Source of the DNA: Gemmata palustris
GTDB taxonomy: Bacteria > Planctomycetota > Planctomycetia > Gemmatales > Gemmataceae
Assembly (NCBI RefSeq): GCF_017939745.1
Contig: NZ_JAGKQQ010000001.1
Span: 8,249,495-8,313,494, forward strand
Length of the DNA stretch: 64,000 nucleotides
Direction: 5' to 3'
Shown: one piece after another, positions 50,535-58,237 of the stretch
Layout of the letters: every line of letters starts with the position of its first letter
How positions within the stretch are numbered: the first letter of the stretch is position 1
Notes under the pieces: model-generated
What the model saw: the letters and a program-made list of their open reading frames with translations, nothing else
The model's database searches: none
What the model was told of the DNA's origin: nothing
Program-made: the position numbers and the translations under genes

Positions 50535-51254
50535 GTGCCCTACGACATTGAGGACCGATTGACCCAGACACCCAAACCGTTGTACCCGATTATGACGCCG
50601 CCGCCAAAAGCACAAGCGATGCCCGCGTCGCGGGAACTCCAGTCCTCGGGTGACATCCACATTCTCATCCTGGACGACGACCCGCACACGTGCGCCGTCA
50701 TCCAGGCGGCGCTCAACAACCGCGACTTCGTGACCGAGGTCGTGTCCGACCCGATGATGGTCGAGGCCGCGCTCTCGTCGAGCCGGCGGTACCACCTGAT
50801 CGTGCTGGACTACGTGCTCCCCGGGCTCGAAGCGGAGCAGGTGTTCGGCTGGATCCGCGACCACCAACCGGACGCGAACATCGTCGTTGTCACCGGCTAC
50901 CCGTCGGTGGACAGCGCGATCAACTGCCTCCGGGCGAAGACCTGTGACTACCTGACCAAGCCGTTCCAGATCGAGCAGCTCCGCGAGATCGTGTACCGGT
51001 GCCTGGAGAGCCAGGGGCTCCTCCGGATGACCGAGGACGCGCTCAAGGAGGCACTCGGTGCGGCGATCCGCGAGCGCCGAAAGGCCCTGGCGCTGACGCT
51101 CTCCAACATGAGCGACCGCACCGGTGTTTCGCTCGGGTACCTGAGCCAGATCGAACTGGGTAAGAACTCCGCGTCGATCGAAACGCTGTACCGGATCTGC
51201 CTGGCACTGGGCATGAAAATGAGCGAACTGTTCCTGTCCGTGCAGCGGGCGTAA
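50535..51254 (+). CDS. Response regulator with XRE-type (Cro/CI) DNA-binding output domain
   Basis: 239 residues from the GTG at 50535, with GGAGG 10 bases upstream. The receiver domain (about 40-160) has the acidic pair in LILDDDP, phospho-acceptor Asp92 (VLDYVLPG), Thr120 and Lys142 (LTKPF). The output domain (about 175-235) is a helix-turn-helix of the Cro/CI family (AIRERRKALALTLSNMSDRT, GVSLGYLSQIELGKNSASIE) rather than the usual OmpR, NarL or Fis types. It forms a pair with the kinase 5 bases upstream and should act as its transcriptional output. Confidence 0.88.
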   Translation: MPYDIEDRLTQTPKPLYPIMTPPPKAQAMPASRELQSSGDIHILILDDDPHTCAVIQAALNNRDFVTEVVSDPMMVEAALSSSRRYHLIVLDYVLPGLEAEQVFGWIRDHQPDANIVVVTGYPSVDSAINCLRAKTCDYLTKPFQIEQLREIVYRCLESQGLLRMTEDALKEALGAAIRERRKALALTLSNMSDRTGVSLGYLSQIELGKNSASIETLYRICLALGMKMSELFLSVQRA

Positions 51255-51278
51255 GCGCTTTGACGTGTTCACGCAAAC

Positions 51279-51310
51279 GGCCCGCCTTTTGGCGGGCCTT
51301 TCGCGTTTTG
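51279..51310 (+). terminator. Intrinsic terminator of the two-component operon
   Basis: An 8-bp GC stem GGCCCGCC/GGCGGGCC with a TTTT loop (51279-51298) is followed by a T-containing tail. It starts 25 bases after the response regulator stop. Confidence 0.7.
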
Positions 51311-51327
51311 TGGGCCTTAGCCTCGTA

Positions 51328-51440
51328 ACGAGCCGCGACCGCAAGGGAGTGGTCCGCTCGCGGAGCGAGCGGGCTTGGGCTCCCAGCGCATCGGGCACAG
51401 TACGGCACAGGAAGCCCGCTCCCTTGCGGTCGCGGCTCGT
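51328..51440. repeat. Perfect 22-bp inverted repeat (ACGAGCCGCGACCGCAAGGG family)
   Basis: Arms 51328-51349 and 51419-51440 are perfectly complementary, with a 69-nt spacer that itself contains a 9-base-arm hairpin at 51354-51372. It lies between the terminator of the two-component operon and the converging DUF1559 gene. Confidence 0.85.
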
Positions 51441-51492
51441 TCGACCCACTGCGACGGTCTCGATCGCTTGAGCGCCACTGCCCCTTGGTCGA

Positions 51493-53118
51493 TCACCAGT
51501 CGGACGGGAGCACCTGACCGTCCTTGGGATTGAGAAGCAGGCCGAGGGTTCGTTCACTAACGGTGTCGGGGATGAACCGGACCGAACCGTCCCACAGCGC
51601 GACATTGAACCCGCCCGGTTGCACCCCACCGAATTTCTTCTTGAGATCCTTCGGCAGTGCGGCGCCCGGCAGCATCACGTCGTCCGGCTTGGTCCAGATG
51701 ACCGGTTCGGCCGCTTCGACCACCGCGATCGTGTTCGACGTCCCATCTGGGAACGAGTGGGGGATGTTGACGGACGGCGGTTGCAGCGCGTTCGGGCCGA
51801 CGACCATCTGCATGTGGGTGTAGCCCGGTTTACTCGGCTTGCCGACCGGAGCGAACAGCTTGGGCATCTTGTCGATGAGCTTCTTGTTGTTCTCGCTGTC
51901 CCACGGCTCGTCGAACTTGAACTGCTGGTAGAGATCATTTTGATCAATGTACGGCAGGATAGCGACCCGCCAGCTCAACAGGGGCTTCTCGTTCGCGTTC
52001 TTGAGCAACGCGCCCTTTGGTCCGACCCCGTGGACGGGAGCCGCGTTGTACCCGCTGTCGTAGTTGAGCAGTGCCAGCACGATCTGCTTGAAGTGGTTTA
52101 ATGCGGACATTTTCACGGCGGACTCGCGGATCTTTTTCACGGCCTCGGCGACCATCTGCCCGATGTCGAAGTCGGCCTTGTAGCTGGCCGCTAGAGTCAG
52201 ATCCGACCCGGACACTTCGACCTTCGCAGTTTGGAGTGTGCGGTGCGCTTCCTTGACCGCGGGGAACACGCCGCCGAGGTCGGACTTGCCCGTCATGAGC
52301 TTCTCGACCTCGCCCGTCGCCATCTTCATCAACTCTTGACCTTTCTCCTTAGCTCGGTTGGCTGCGGTTGCGTCCGGGAACGCGGCGCGGGCGGTGGCAC
52401 TGAGTTCCTTGCCCTTCAGGTCGGCCGTCACGGTGAGGGTGTGGGCCGCCAGGAGCGGCGCGAATTCCTTCATCTCGCGCCCGTTTCGTGCTTCTGTGGG
52501 AAACTTGTCTAACCGAGCGACCAGGAACGCCGTGTGTCCGGCGGCGGACTTCGTCAAGTCCGGTGTGAGCGGCCACCCGCTCGTCTGGTTCTTGGCGTAA
52601 CCTTCGAGATATTGTGGTATCAGAACCGGGCTGAGCAGAACCACAGTTTTGTCGTTCGGGAAGTGGATGCGCCCTTCGTCGAATAACTTGTAAAAGTCTT
52701 GCATAAGGTGTTGCGATTGGAGGCCGAAAGCTGTGGTTTTGTTGACCGGCTTATTGGATGCAAGGATTAGGACGAACTTTGGTTCTCCGTTTTCTGGAGC
52801 CTCGGTCACGCAGAACGTCACCGCATCAAAATCGGTCGGTTTTATTCCGATTCGCTGACTGAGTTTTTCCTCGATCTGATCCCAGCCTGTTTTTGTAAAT
52901 GCCTGCTTAATTTCTGTGAAAATGTCACTATTACCGATGTCCTTCACCTTCAGGTGAGCGAACAGCACGTGATCGGAGCTGGCGGCGTTCGGGGCCGCGC
53001 TCGGGCCGGGTTCCGTGGTCCCGTCGGGGCTCGTGGGCGGCTTCTTCTTGCAGGCCGGGACGAGCACGAGGCACGTGAGCAAAATGCCGAGTGGCACGAT
53101 GAGTGACCGGCGGGGCAT
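51493..53118 (-). CDS. DUF1559-domain lipoprotein
   Basis: 541 residues from the ATG at 53118. A lipoprotein signal (IVPLGILLTCLVLVPACKKK) with a Cys at the lipobox. The middle is a soluble domain of about 300 residues (LMQDFYKLFDEGRIHFPNDK). The C-terminal DUF1559 part has SALNHFKQIVLALLNYDSGY, SWRVAILPYIDQNDLYQQFK and the closing FNVALWDGSVRFI motif. DUF1559 proteins usually carry a pilin-like N-terminus; this one replaces it with a lipid anchor. Function unknown. It is downstream of the SelW-like gene. Confidence 0.82.
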   Translation of the reverse strand: MPRRSLIVPLGILLTCLVLVPACKKKPPTSPDGTTEPGPSAAPNAASSDHVLFAHLKVKDIGNSDIFTEIKQAFTKTGWDQIEEKLSQRIGIKPTDFDAVTFCVTEAPENGEPKFVLILASNKPVNKTTAFGLQSQHLMQDFYKLFDEGRIHFPNDKTVVLLSPVLIPQYLEGYAKNQTSGWPLTPDLTKSAAGHTAFLVARLDKFPTEARNGREMKEFAPLLAAHTLTVTADLKGKELSATARAAFPDATAANRAKEKGQELMKMATGEVEKLMTGKSDLGGVFPAVKEAHRTLQTAKVEVSGSDLTLAASYKADFDIGQMVAEAVKKIRESAVKMSALNHFKQIVLALLNYDSGYNAAPVHGVGPKGALLKNANEKPLLSWRVAILPYIDQNDLYQQFKFDEPWDSENNKKLIDKMPKLFAPVGKPSKPGYTHMQMVVGPNALQPPSVNIPHSFPDGTSNTIAVVEAAEPVIWTKPDDVMLPGAALPKDLKKKFGGVQPGGFNVALWDGSVRFIPDTVSERTLGLLLNPKDGQVLPSDW

Positions 53119-53241
53119 GGCGGTCTCCGTTGGGAAAGGGGTGGAGAAATTATCGCCGCAGAGTTGGAGCAACACAACACGCCGGTCCTTCAGCGCGCGG
53201 AACTGATGTTGAGCTATCAAATGTTCGACAAAGAACCGGCG

Positions 53242-53481
53242 TTATTTTTTCAGTCGGTCCCGGACGGATTCGAGAACGGTCTGTTCGTCGGGGAATTGGC
53301 CGGTCTTGAGTTTCGAGTAAATCAGTTCGCCGTTGAGCGTCACTTCAAAGCACCCGCCGCCCGCGGGGACGAGCGTCAGCCCCTTAATCTTCTGCTTCAA
53401 GTTGCTCAACAGCGTGGCCGTCAAACTGACGGCTTTGGGCTCGTACCCTCAAAGCGAGCAGTACCTCAGTTCAATGTTCAT
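53242..53481 (-). CDS. SelW/Rdx-family selenoprotein, UGA recoded as selenocysteine
   Basis: 79 residues if the in-frame TGA (53449-53451, codon 11) is read as selenocysteine. The ATG at 53479-53481 has GAGG 7 bases upstream. The N-terminus NIELRYCSL-U-GYEPKAVS has the family's CxxU redox motif at residues 8-11, and the rest (LVPAGGGCFEVTLNGELIYS, KLKTGQFPDEQTVLESVRDR) is the standard SelW/Rdx core. Without recoding the longest ATG/GTG/TTG frame is a 60-residue piece lacking the active site. A 7-bp hairpin with GUU loop follows the TGA. Selenoprotein W-like proteins are thioredoxin-fold redox proteins. Confidence 0.85.
53417..53433 (-). promoter_or_regulatory. Candidate bacterial SECIS hairpin of the SelW-like gene
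   Basis: In the mRNA, GCCGUCA-GUU-UGACGGC forms a perfect 7-bp stem with a 3-nt loop starting with G. The loop begins 22 bases after the UGA. Bacterial SECIS elements are expected to have an apical loop 16-37 bases downstream of UGA with a G in its first two positions, so it fits. It lies inside the coding sequence, as bacterial SECIS do. Confidence 0.75.
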
Positions 53482-53600
53482 GATGCACCTCGGTGAGACA
53501 TGGAGCGTCGGCGCGTCACCGACATGGGAATTGTACGCAACAAACGAACACGCCCCGGTCACCAAACCGGGGCGCTGAGGAAACTAAGAAAGGATCGCAT

Positions 53601-54356
53601 TCAGGCCCTGGGACCGTTGAGGCTTCGGCGAAACTGTTTGAGTCCGTCGAGGGGGCCGCCGGTATGAACGATCACATAGGTGATGCCACGCAAGTCACCT
53701 TGCCCGACAACGACCCGGGCCGTGGTGAGCGAGGCTTGGGCGTCCTGGATGTTCTTGAGGTCGAACCGGCCGTTGTTGGGGAACAAGTACACTTTTGCGA
53801 ACGCAGTGGGGTCGCGCGGGTCCGAGCTCCGGAACACGATCACCGGTACGTACTCGCCGTGAATCTTCTCGTGCATTTTGTGCATCACGAGGTCGTAGTT
53901 CAGCGCCCATTCGTCCGGGAGCCGGTCCGGGAGCTTCTGGGCGGTGAGCCACTCTTGTGTGGCTCGCTCGGGGTCGCTCAGTTGCTCGTCGGCCCTTTGA
54001 ACGAGTGCGTCGGTTTCGACTTTGGGGCGCGTGTTGGTGAAGATGCCCAGCGCGATGCCCACGAGCAGGACCGACGCGGCGAGGGCGGCGACGGCCCGGT
54101 ACGCCTTCCGGCGCAGGACCGCGCCCTGTTTCTCGGCGACGTGCGCCACGAGGCTGGTGCGGAGCCCGGCCGGGACCGGCACCGCGAGCATCGCTCGCGC
54201 CACGGCGCGGTCGAACGACGCGATCGCGCGCCCGTTCGCCGCGCACGCCGCGCACGTGGCCAGGTGGTCATCGAGCGGCGCGTTCACGTCCGGGCCGAGT
54301 TCGTCGGGCGCCTGGCGGCGGAGTCTCAGGTAAAACTGTGCGTCACGGCAGTCCAT
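53601..54356 (-). CDS. Anti-sigma factor, membrane-bound zinc-finger type
   Basis: 251 residues. The N-terminal zinc-finger motif DDHLATCAACAANGRAI (HxxxCxxC) is typical of anti-sigma factors that sequester ECF sigmas. One membrane helix (VAALAASVLLVGIALGIF, about 87-105) places the remaining domain (VETDALVQRADEQLSDPE to the end) outside. It overlaps the sigma gene by 14 bases, so the two are translationally coupled. The extracytoplasmic signal is unknown. Confidence 0.88.
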   Translation of the reverse strand: MDCRDAQFYLRLRRQAPDELGPDVNAPLDDHLATCAACAANGRAIASFDRAVARAMLAVPVPAGLRTSLVAHVAEKQGAVLRRKAYRAVAALAASVLLVGIALGIFTNTRPKVETDALVQRADEQLSDPERATQEWLTAQKLPDRLPDEWALNYDLVMHKMHEKIHGEYVPVIVFRSSDPRDPTAFAKVYLFPNNGRFDLKNIQDAQASLTTARVVVGQGDLRGITYVIVHTGGPLDGLKQFRRSLNGPRA

Positions 54357-54891
54357 CGGTCACCTTCTTCGGAGCGCTCGCGATCCGTTCGCGGTCCGCT
54401 TCGTCGGTCGGGCTGAGGCGGGTTCTGAGGTACGCCTTCCCCCGCGCCAGGCGCGACATCACGGTTCCGATCGGCAGATCCATTTGCTCGGCGATGTCGC
54501 GGTAGCTGAACTCTTCAAAATAGAACAGGATGATGGGCGTGCGAAACGTCTCATCCAGTTCGTCCAGCACGTGCTGGAGCTTGGCCGGGTCGATCTCCGG
54601 CACCGGGTCGTCGCCGGACCGATCGGGCAGGTCGCCCACCGCGTCGAGCGGGACCACTTTGTGCCGCTTCTGGTCGCGGATCTTATGCAAATACACGTTC
54701 CGCAGAATTCGGAACAGCCAGGCCCTGGCGCGGTCCGGTTCGCGGAGCTGGGGCAACCGAGCGAGTGCCTTCCCGAACGTTTCTTGCGTCAGGTCCTCGG
54801 CGTCCGCCGAGGACCCGCTCAATCGGTAGGCGTACCGGTAGAGGGCCTCGTAGTGAGCGTCGATTAATTGGGGCAAGCCGCCAGACGCCAT
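54343..54891 (-). CDS. ECF-type RNA polymerase sigma factor
   Basis: 182 residues. Region 2 reads LIDAHYEALYRYAYRLSGSS and AEDLTQETFGKALARLPQLR (-10 recognition), followed by RAWLFRILRNVYLHKIRDQK. Region 4 is FYFEEFSYRDIAEQMDLPIG with TVMSRLARGKAYLRTRL (-35 recognition). Length and layout are those of a short sigma-70 ECF. It is overlapped by the anti-sigma gene downstream. Targets are unknown; the SelW-like and DUF1559 genes next in line may share its transcript. Confidence 0.92.
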   Translation of the reverse strand: MASGGLPQLIDAHYEALYRYAYRLSGSSADAEDLTQETFGKALARLPQLREPDRARAWLFRILRNVYLHKIRDQKRHKVVPLDAVGDLPDRSGDDPVPEIDPAKLQHVLDELDETFRTPIILFYFEEFSYRDIAEQMDLPIGTVMSRLARGKAYLRTRLSPTDEADRERIASAPKKVTDGLP

Positions 54892-55381
54892 ACCAGGCCC
54901 TCACTCTTACGAACCCGAACCGCGGGGTTTATTCCCGAACTTTGTTCGCGCGCCGCGCTGTTCTCACGTCACAAGAAGTTCCGCGTGCCAAAGTTCCGAA
55001 GTTCGGAGCACGGGAATTTGCGAACGCAGCCGCCGACCATTTTGCTGCTCATTCGGTCTTCGACCCGGTGCTGCCGGTCTTGGGGCGGGGATCACGATAG
55101 GAGGAATTTTTTGCGAGTCGGAAATTTTTCGGGAATATCCTTCCCGGCTTCGTATCAATGTGGGCGTGGGTGAAACGGATTAACCGCATTGACCGGCAAT
55201 AATGGCGACAGAATCCGCGATTCGGAAACGAGTTGCGCTCTGAAAATTGCCTCACTTGCCCGAATTGTGTTGCTCTTTTTCAACCCCAACAAAACAGAAG
55301 GTCGCAACCCCGGACGTCCGGGACGCGTGAGGAACCTCTCTGTTGTTTCAGCTGTGCCCCAACATATTTGAGGAGTTTCTG
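54892..55381. other. Divergent intergenic region, sigma gene and small lipoprotein
   Basis: 490 bases without a supported gene. It must hold the promoter of the leftward sigma gene and the promoter and 5' leader of the rightward 34-residue lipoprotein. A TTGACC at 55189 could be a -35 element but no good -10 stands at the right distance. The part 55095-55300 is AT-richer than the flanks. Confidence 0.4.
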
Positions 55382-55486
55382 ATGAAGAAGGTTATCGCTG
55401 CTCTGGTCGTCGCTCTGACCGTCTCCACCGTTGTTGGCTGCGGTGGCGCCGCCGCCACGACCAAGCCGGCCACCCCGGCCAAGTAA
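55382..55486 (+). CDS. Very small lipoprotein (34 aa)
   Basis: The ATG at 55382 follows GAGGAG by 7 bases. The peptide is a classic lipoprotein signal (KKVIAALVVALTVSTVVGCG, lipobox VVGC at residue 20) followed by only 14 residues rich in Ala, Thr and Pro. A strong intrinsic terminator follows at 55526. The mature part is too short for a fold, so it may be a lipid-anchored tail or the remnant of a longer gene. Its good ribosome-binding site and own terminator argue for a real transcript. Confidence 0.7.
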   Translation: MKKVIAALVVALTVSTVVGCGGAAATTKPATPAK

Positions 55487-55525
55487 CTTGGTACCGCGTG
55501 ATCGCGGGCCACGTTTACGTGGAAC

Positions 55526-55566
55526 AAGGGTCGACCGGTCATCGGTCGACCCTTTGTCATTTTCAT
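55526..55566 (+). terminator. Intrinsic terminator of the small lipoprotein gene
   Basis: A perfect 12-bp stem (55526-55537 with 55543-55554, 5-nt loop) is followed by a T-rich tail (TGTCATTTTCAT). It starts 40 bases after the stop codon of the 34-residue lipoprotein. Confidence 0.8.
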
Positions 55567-55623
55567 AGCATGTCGGATGTCGGAAACGCCGAACAGCGAA
55601 TCCTCACTTCCGCGGAGTCACCC

Positions 55624-55749
55624 GTGCAACGCGCCTTCATCTTCGGCCTGCTTTTCGCGCTGAGCCTTGCCGCGACCGGCTGCGGCGGTTCCCGCGAGCG
55701 CAACAAGAACAGCGACTACGACCGGCCCACGACACAACCGAAGAAGTGA
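55624..55749 (+). CDS. Very small lipoprotein (41 aa)
   Basis: The GTG at 55624 has GGAG 7 bases upstream; an in-frame ATG at 55570 is possible but lies in the preceding terminator region. The signal QRAFIFGLLFALSLAATGCG (lipobox AATGC) is followed by a polar tail of about 23 residues (SRERNKNSDYDRPTTQPKK). It is the second tiny lipoprotein in a row. No family is recognised. Confidence 0.6.
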   Translation: MQRAFIFGLLFALSLAATGCGGSRERNKNSDYDRPTTQPKK

Positions 55750-55761
55750 GCGGTACCGGAG

Positions 55762-55915
55762 AAGAACCGCAGATCACGCGGATGAACGCAGGTTAGGACA
55801 GAAGAAACTTGCAAGTCCTATCTCGTTATCATCTTGCGATTTGCGTGATTCTGCCTTTCGTTCCTTTCTGATTTTATCTGCGCTCATCTGCGCGATCTGC
55901 GGCTGCTTCGCAGCC
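55762..55915. repeat. Imperfect inverted repeat (CGCAGATCACGCGGATGAAC family)
   Basis: The left part (55762-55795) and right part (55870-55914) are mirrored with several mismatches; both contain GATCACGCGGAT / ATCTGCGCGATCTGCGG words. It is related to the element at 28201-28320 and ends 2 bases from the stop codon of the DUF1501 gene. Confidence 0.65.
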
Positions 55916-55916
55916 C

Positions 55917-57344
55917 CTAAGCCAGGATCTCATTCACCACTTTGCCCTTCACGTCCGTGAGCCGTTCGTCCTTCCCGTTGTGGAAGAACGTTAGCTTCGT
56001 GTGGTCGAAGCCGAGCAGGTGAAGAATCGTCGCGTGGAAGTCGTGGACGTGGACGCGACCATCAATGCCGTAGAGCCCGAATTCGTCCGTCGTCCCGTGA
56101 ACGCACCCGCCCTTCACGCCACCGCCCGCCATTGCCATTGAGAAGCCGTAGGGGTTGTGGTCGCGCCCGCTCGCCCCCTCGCTCATCGGGGTGCGCCCGA
56201 ACTCACCGCCCCAAATCACCAGCGTGTCGTCGAGCATCCCGCGCTGTTTTAAGTCGCGGATGAGCGCCGCGGTGGGTTGGTCCGCGCGCCCGCACATCTT
56301 CGTGTGGTTGCCCTCGATGTCCGAGTGCGCGTCCCACTGGCTCCCCGCGCCGCAATACACCTGCACGAACCGCACGCCGCGCTCGACGAGTCGCCGGGCG
56401 AGCAAGCAGCGGTGGCCGAACTCCGCCGTCTCCTTGCGATTTAGCCCGTACATCTCTTTCGTTTTCTCGCTCTCCTTCGACAGGTCCACCACGTCGGGCG
56501 CGCTGGCCTGCATGCGGAACGCGAGTTCGTAAGCGGCTTGGCGCGCGGCGAGTTCGGTGTCGCTCGCGCGCTCGCGCCGGTGGATGTCGTTCAGTTCGCG
56601 GACGAGACCGAGTTTATCCTTCTGGCGCTCGCCGTCGACGCCCGCGGGGGGATTCAGATTCAGAATCGGGTTCGGTCCGTTGCGGAACAGCGTGCCCTGG
56701 TAGGTCGCGGGCATGTAGCCGGTGCCGTAGTTGCGGGCGCCGCCGAGCGGTTCCGGCCCGCCCTCCGTGAACACCACGAACCCGGGCAGATTGCGGTTCA
56801 CGCTGCCGAGGCCGTACAGCGCCCACGAACCGAGGCTCGGGCGCCCCGCGAGGATGGAGCCGGTGTTCATCTGGCACACGCTGCCGACGTGGTTCAGCCC
56901 GTCGGCCCAGCACGCACGCAGAACCGTGAGGTCGTCCGCGCACTTCGCGGTGTGCGGGAGCCAGTCGCTGATGTCCAGGCCGCTCTTCCCGTGCTTGGCG
57001 AACTTTCGCTTGCTGGCGAGCAGGTTATTCCCGCCCGTACCCATCGGCGTGAGCACTTTCCCGAAGCTCGCGGGGAGCGGTTTGCCGTGCTGCTTGGTCA
57101 GTTCCGGCTTCGGGTCGAAGAGGTCGACGTGCGACGGCCCGCCCTCCATGAACAGGAAGATCACGGACTTCGCTTTTGCCTCGAACTGCGGCTTCTTCGG
57201 CGCGAGCGGATCGACCGCGTTCGGTGCGGGCGCTTCCGCCGACGCGAGCGCGGCCAGTGCCAACGCGCCGAACCCTCCTCCGGCCGCGGTGAGGAAGTCG
57301 CGTCGCGAGGCGAGCGTGGGAACGTGTGGGAAACGGTGGCTCAT
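55917..57344 (-). CDS. DUF1501 domain protein with Tat signal
   Basis: 475 residues from the ATG at 57344. The Tat signal (ASRRDFLTAAGGGFGALALA) shows the twin arginine and hydrophobic core. The body has SVIFLFMEGGPSHVDLFDPK, LTVLRACWADGLNHVGSVCQ, GRPSLGSWALYGLGSVN, VYCGAGSQWDAHSDIEGNHT, VIWGGEFGRTPMSEGASGRD and HNPYGFSMAMAGGGVKGG. This is the planctomycete DUF1501 family, alkaline phosphatase/sulfatase-related by fold and often paired with DUF1549/1553 proteins. No such partner is adjacent here. Export to the periplasm is likely; activity is unknown. Confidence 0.85.
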   Translation of the reverse strand: MSHRFPHVPTLASRRDFLTAAGGGFGALALAALASAEAPAPNAVDPLAPKKPQFEAKAKSVIFLFMEGGPSHVDLFDPKPELTKQHGKPLPASFGKVLTPMGTGGNNLLASKRKFAKHGKSGLDISDWLPHTAKCADDLTVLRACWADGLNHVGSVCQMNTGSILAGRPSLGSWALYGLGSVNRNLPGFVVFTEGGPEPLGGARNYGTGYMPATYQGTLFRNGPNPILNLNPPAGVDGERQKDKLGLVRELNDIHRRERASDTELAARQAAYELAFRMQASAPDVVDLSKESEKTKEMYGLNRKETAEFGHRCLLARRLVERGVRFVQVYCGAGSQWDAHSDIEGNHTKMCGRADQPTAALIRDLKQRGMLDDTLVIWGGEFGRTPMSEGASGRDHNPYGFSMAMAGGGVKGGCVHGTTDEFGLYGIDGRVHVHDFHATILHLLGFDHTKLTFFHNGKDERLTDVKGKVVNEILA

Positions 57345-57573
57345 CTCAGCGCCTCGTTGCGACCGCGGTCGCTCGGAAATCGACAAGAACGATGCTCCCA
57401 CGCCTGGTGCCGCGGATCGCGCAGAACGCGCCGCGAACACCCGGGAGCGTTTGTCAGTTATACCCGCGATCGCCCCCGCGAAACCAGCGCCAACTACCTT
57501 CGGCTCTCGCGAGTGGACACTTACTCGGCTTCGGCGTCCCATCGCGCGTTCATTGATCCCCGCTTCGGCTACC

Positions 57574-57590
57574 GGCTAACAATTGCTAAC
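57574..57590 (+). promoter_or_regulatory. Candidate operator: GGCTAAC-AATT-GCTAAC
   Basis: Same 10-bp-spaced arrangement as at 9914-9930, followed by a GGCCCCGG word. About 230 bases upstream of the DUF1501 start. Confidence 0.35.
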
Positions 57591-57691
57591 CTTTTGGCCC
57601 CGGGGCCGGTTGCGACCCCCGTGAACAGCTCTCAACTGCTGATATTTCCGTGCTTTTAACGCGATTGCCCCGTCTACACCCTCGCGCCAGC

Positions 57692-57708
57692 GGCTAACAA
57701 ACACTAAC
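57692..57708 (+). promoter_or_regulatory. Candidate operator: GGCTAACAAACACTAAC
   Basis: Third copy of the paired CTAAC words, again 10 bp apart, followed by AATT and then GGGCC. About 350 bases upstream of the DUF1501 start. Confidence 0.33.
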
Positions 57709-58237
57709 AATTACTGTCATTTCGGGCCGCTATCGGGCCAATATTCCGCGAATACTTGTGCCGAAAACAGTCCTTCTCACCCAGATAGACAAGACGTTCG
57801 GCCTATAGATTTTGTTCAATTGTATACTATTTGCCAAGAAGACACGAGGAATTTCGTCGTATTGCGCCACGAAATTGACGCGGACGCATCACTTTAACGT
57901 GGCGAGCGCATCGTAAAGGAATGGTGAGGGTACCGTGAATGCCCCTGATCGTTCTGCGCTCATTCGTGGTCGTGCTATGACCTTGAAGGCGCGCGAAATG
58001 GTGGCGAAAAGTCCGCGCATCCGGTGGTTGGTTGCAGTAGACTGGATCGTTGTATTTCGGGTAATGTCTACGTTCTCCTGCGGACGCTCCTCCCGTACCG
58101 TTTCTCACCAAACGCTGCCAGGTTTTGGTGTGACTCCCCCGCCAGGAAAAGAGTCAACGACCGGCTGTCCCGGACGGCCGATCGGTTCCGTTTCACAATG
58201 CAACCCCGTTTGAAGAACGGGCGAAGGAGCGGTGAGA

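Larger units (their letters stand above)
57345..58237. other. Long intergenic region with two GGCTAACA sites
   Basis: About 890 bases without a convincing gene. It holds the promoter of the leftward DUF1501 gene and of the rightward VTC gene. Two sites with paired CTAAC words 10 bp apart lie at 57574 and 57692. An AT-rich patch with TATACT (57823) may be a -10 element, but no -35 is clear. Confidence 0.45.

Noticed and set aside
53242..53424. 60-residue minus-strand frame as a complete gene
   Set aside because: It starts without a Shine-Dalgarno sequence after the TGA and lacks the redox motif. The longer recoded frame explains the conserved upstream part.
57935..58213. 92-residue plus-strand frame with a GTG start and GAGGG upstream
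   Set aside because: No homology-like pattern, no hydrophobic or fold signature, and poor codon use for this genome. A leader peptide is possible but unsupported.
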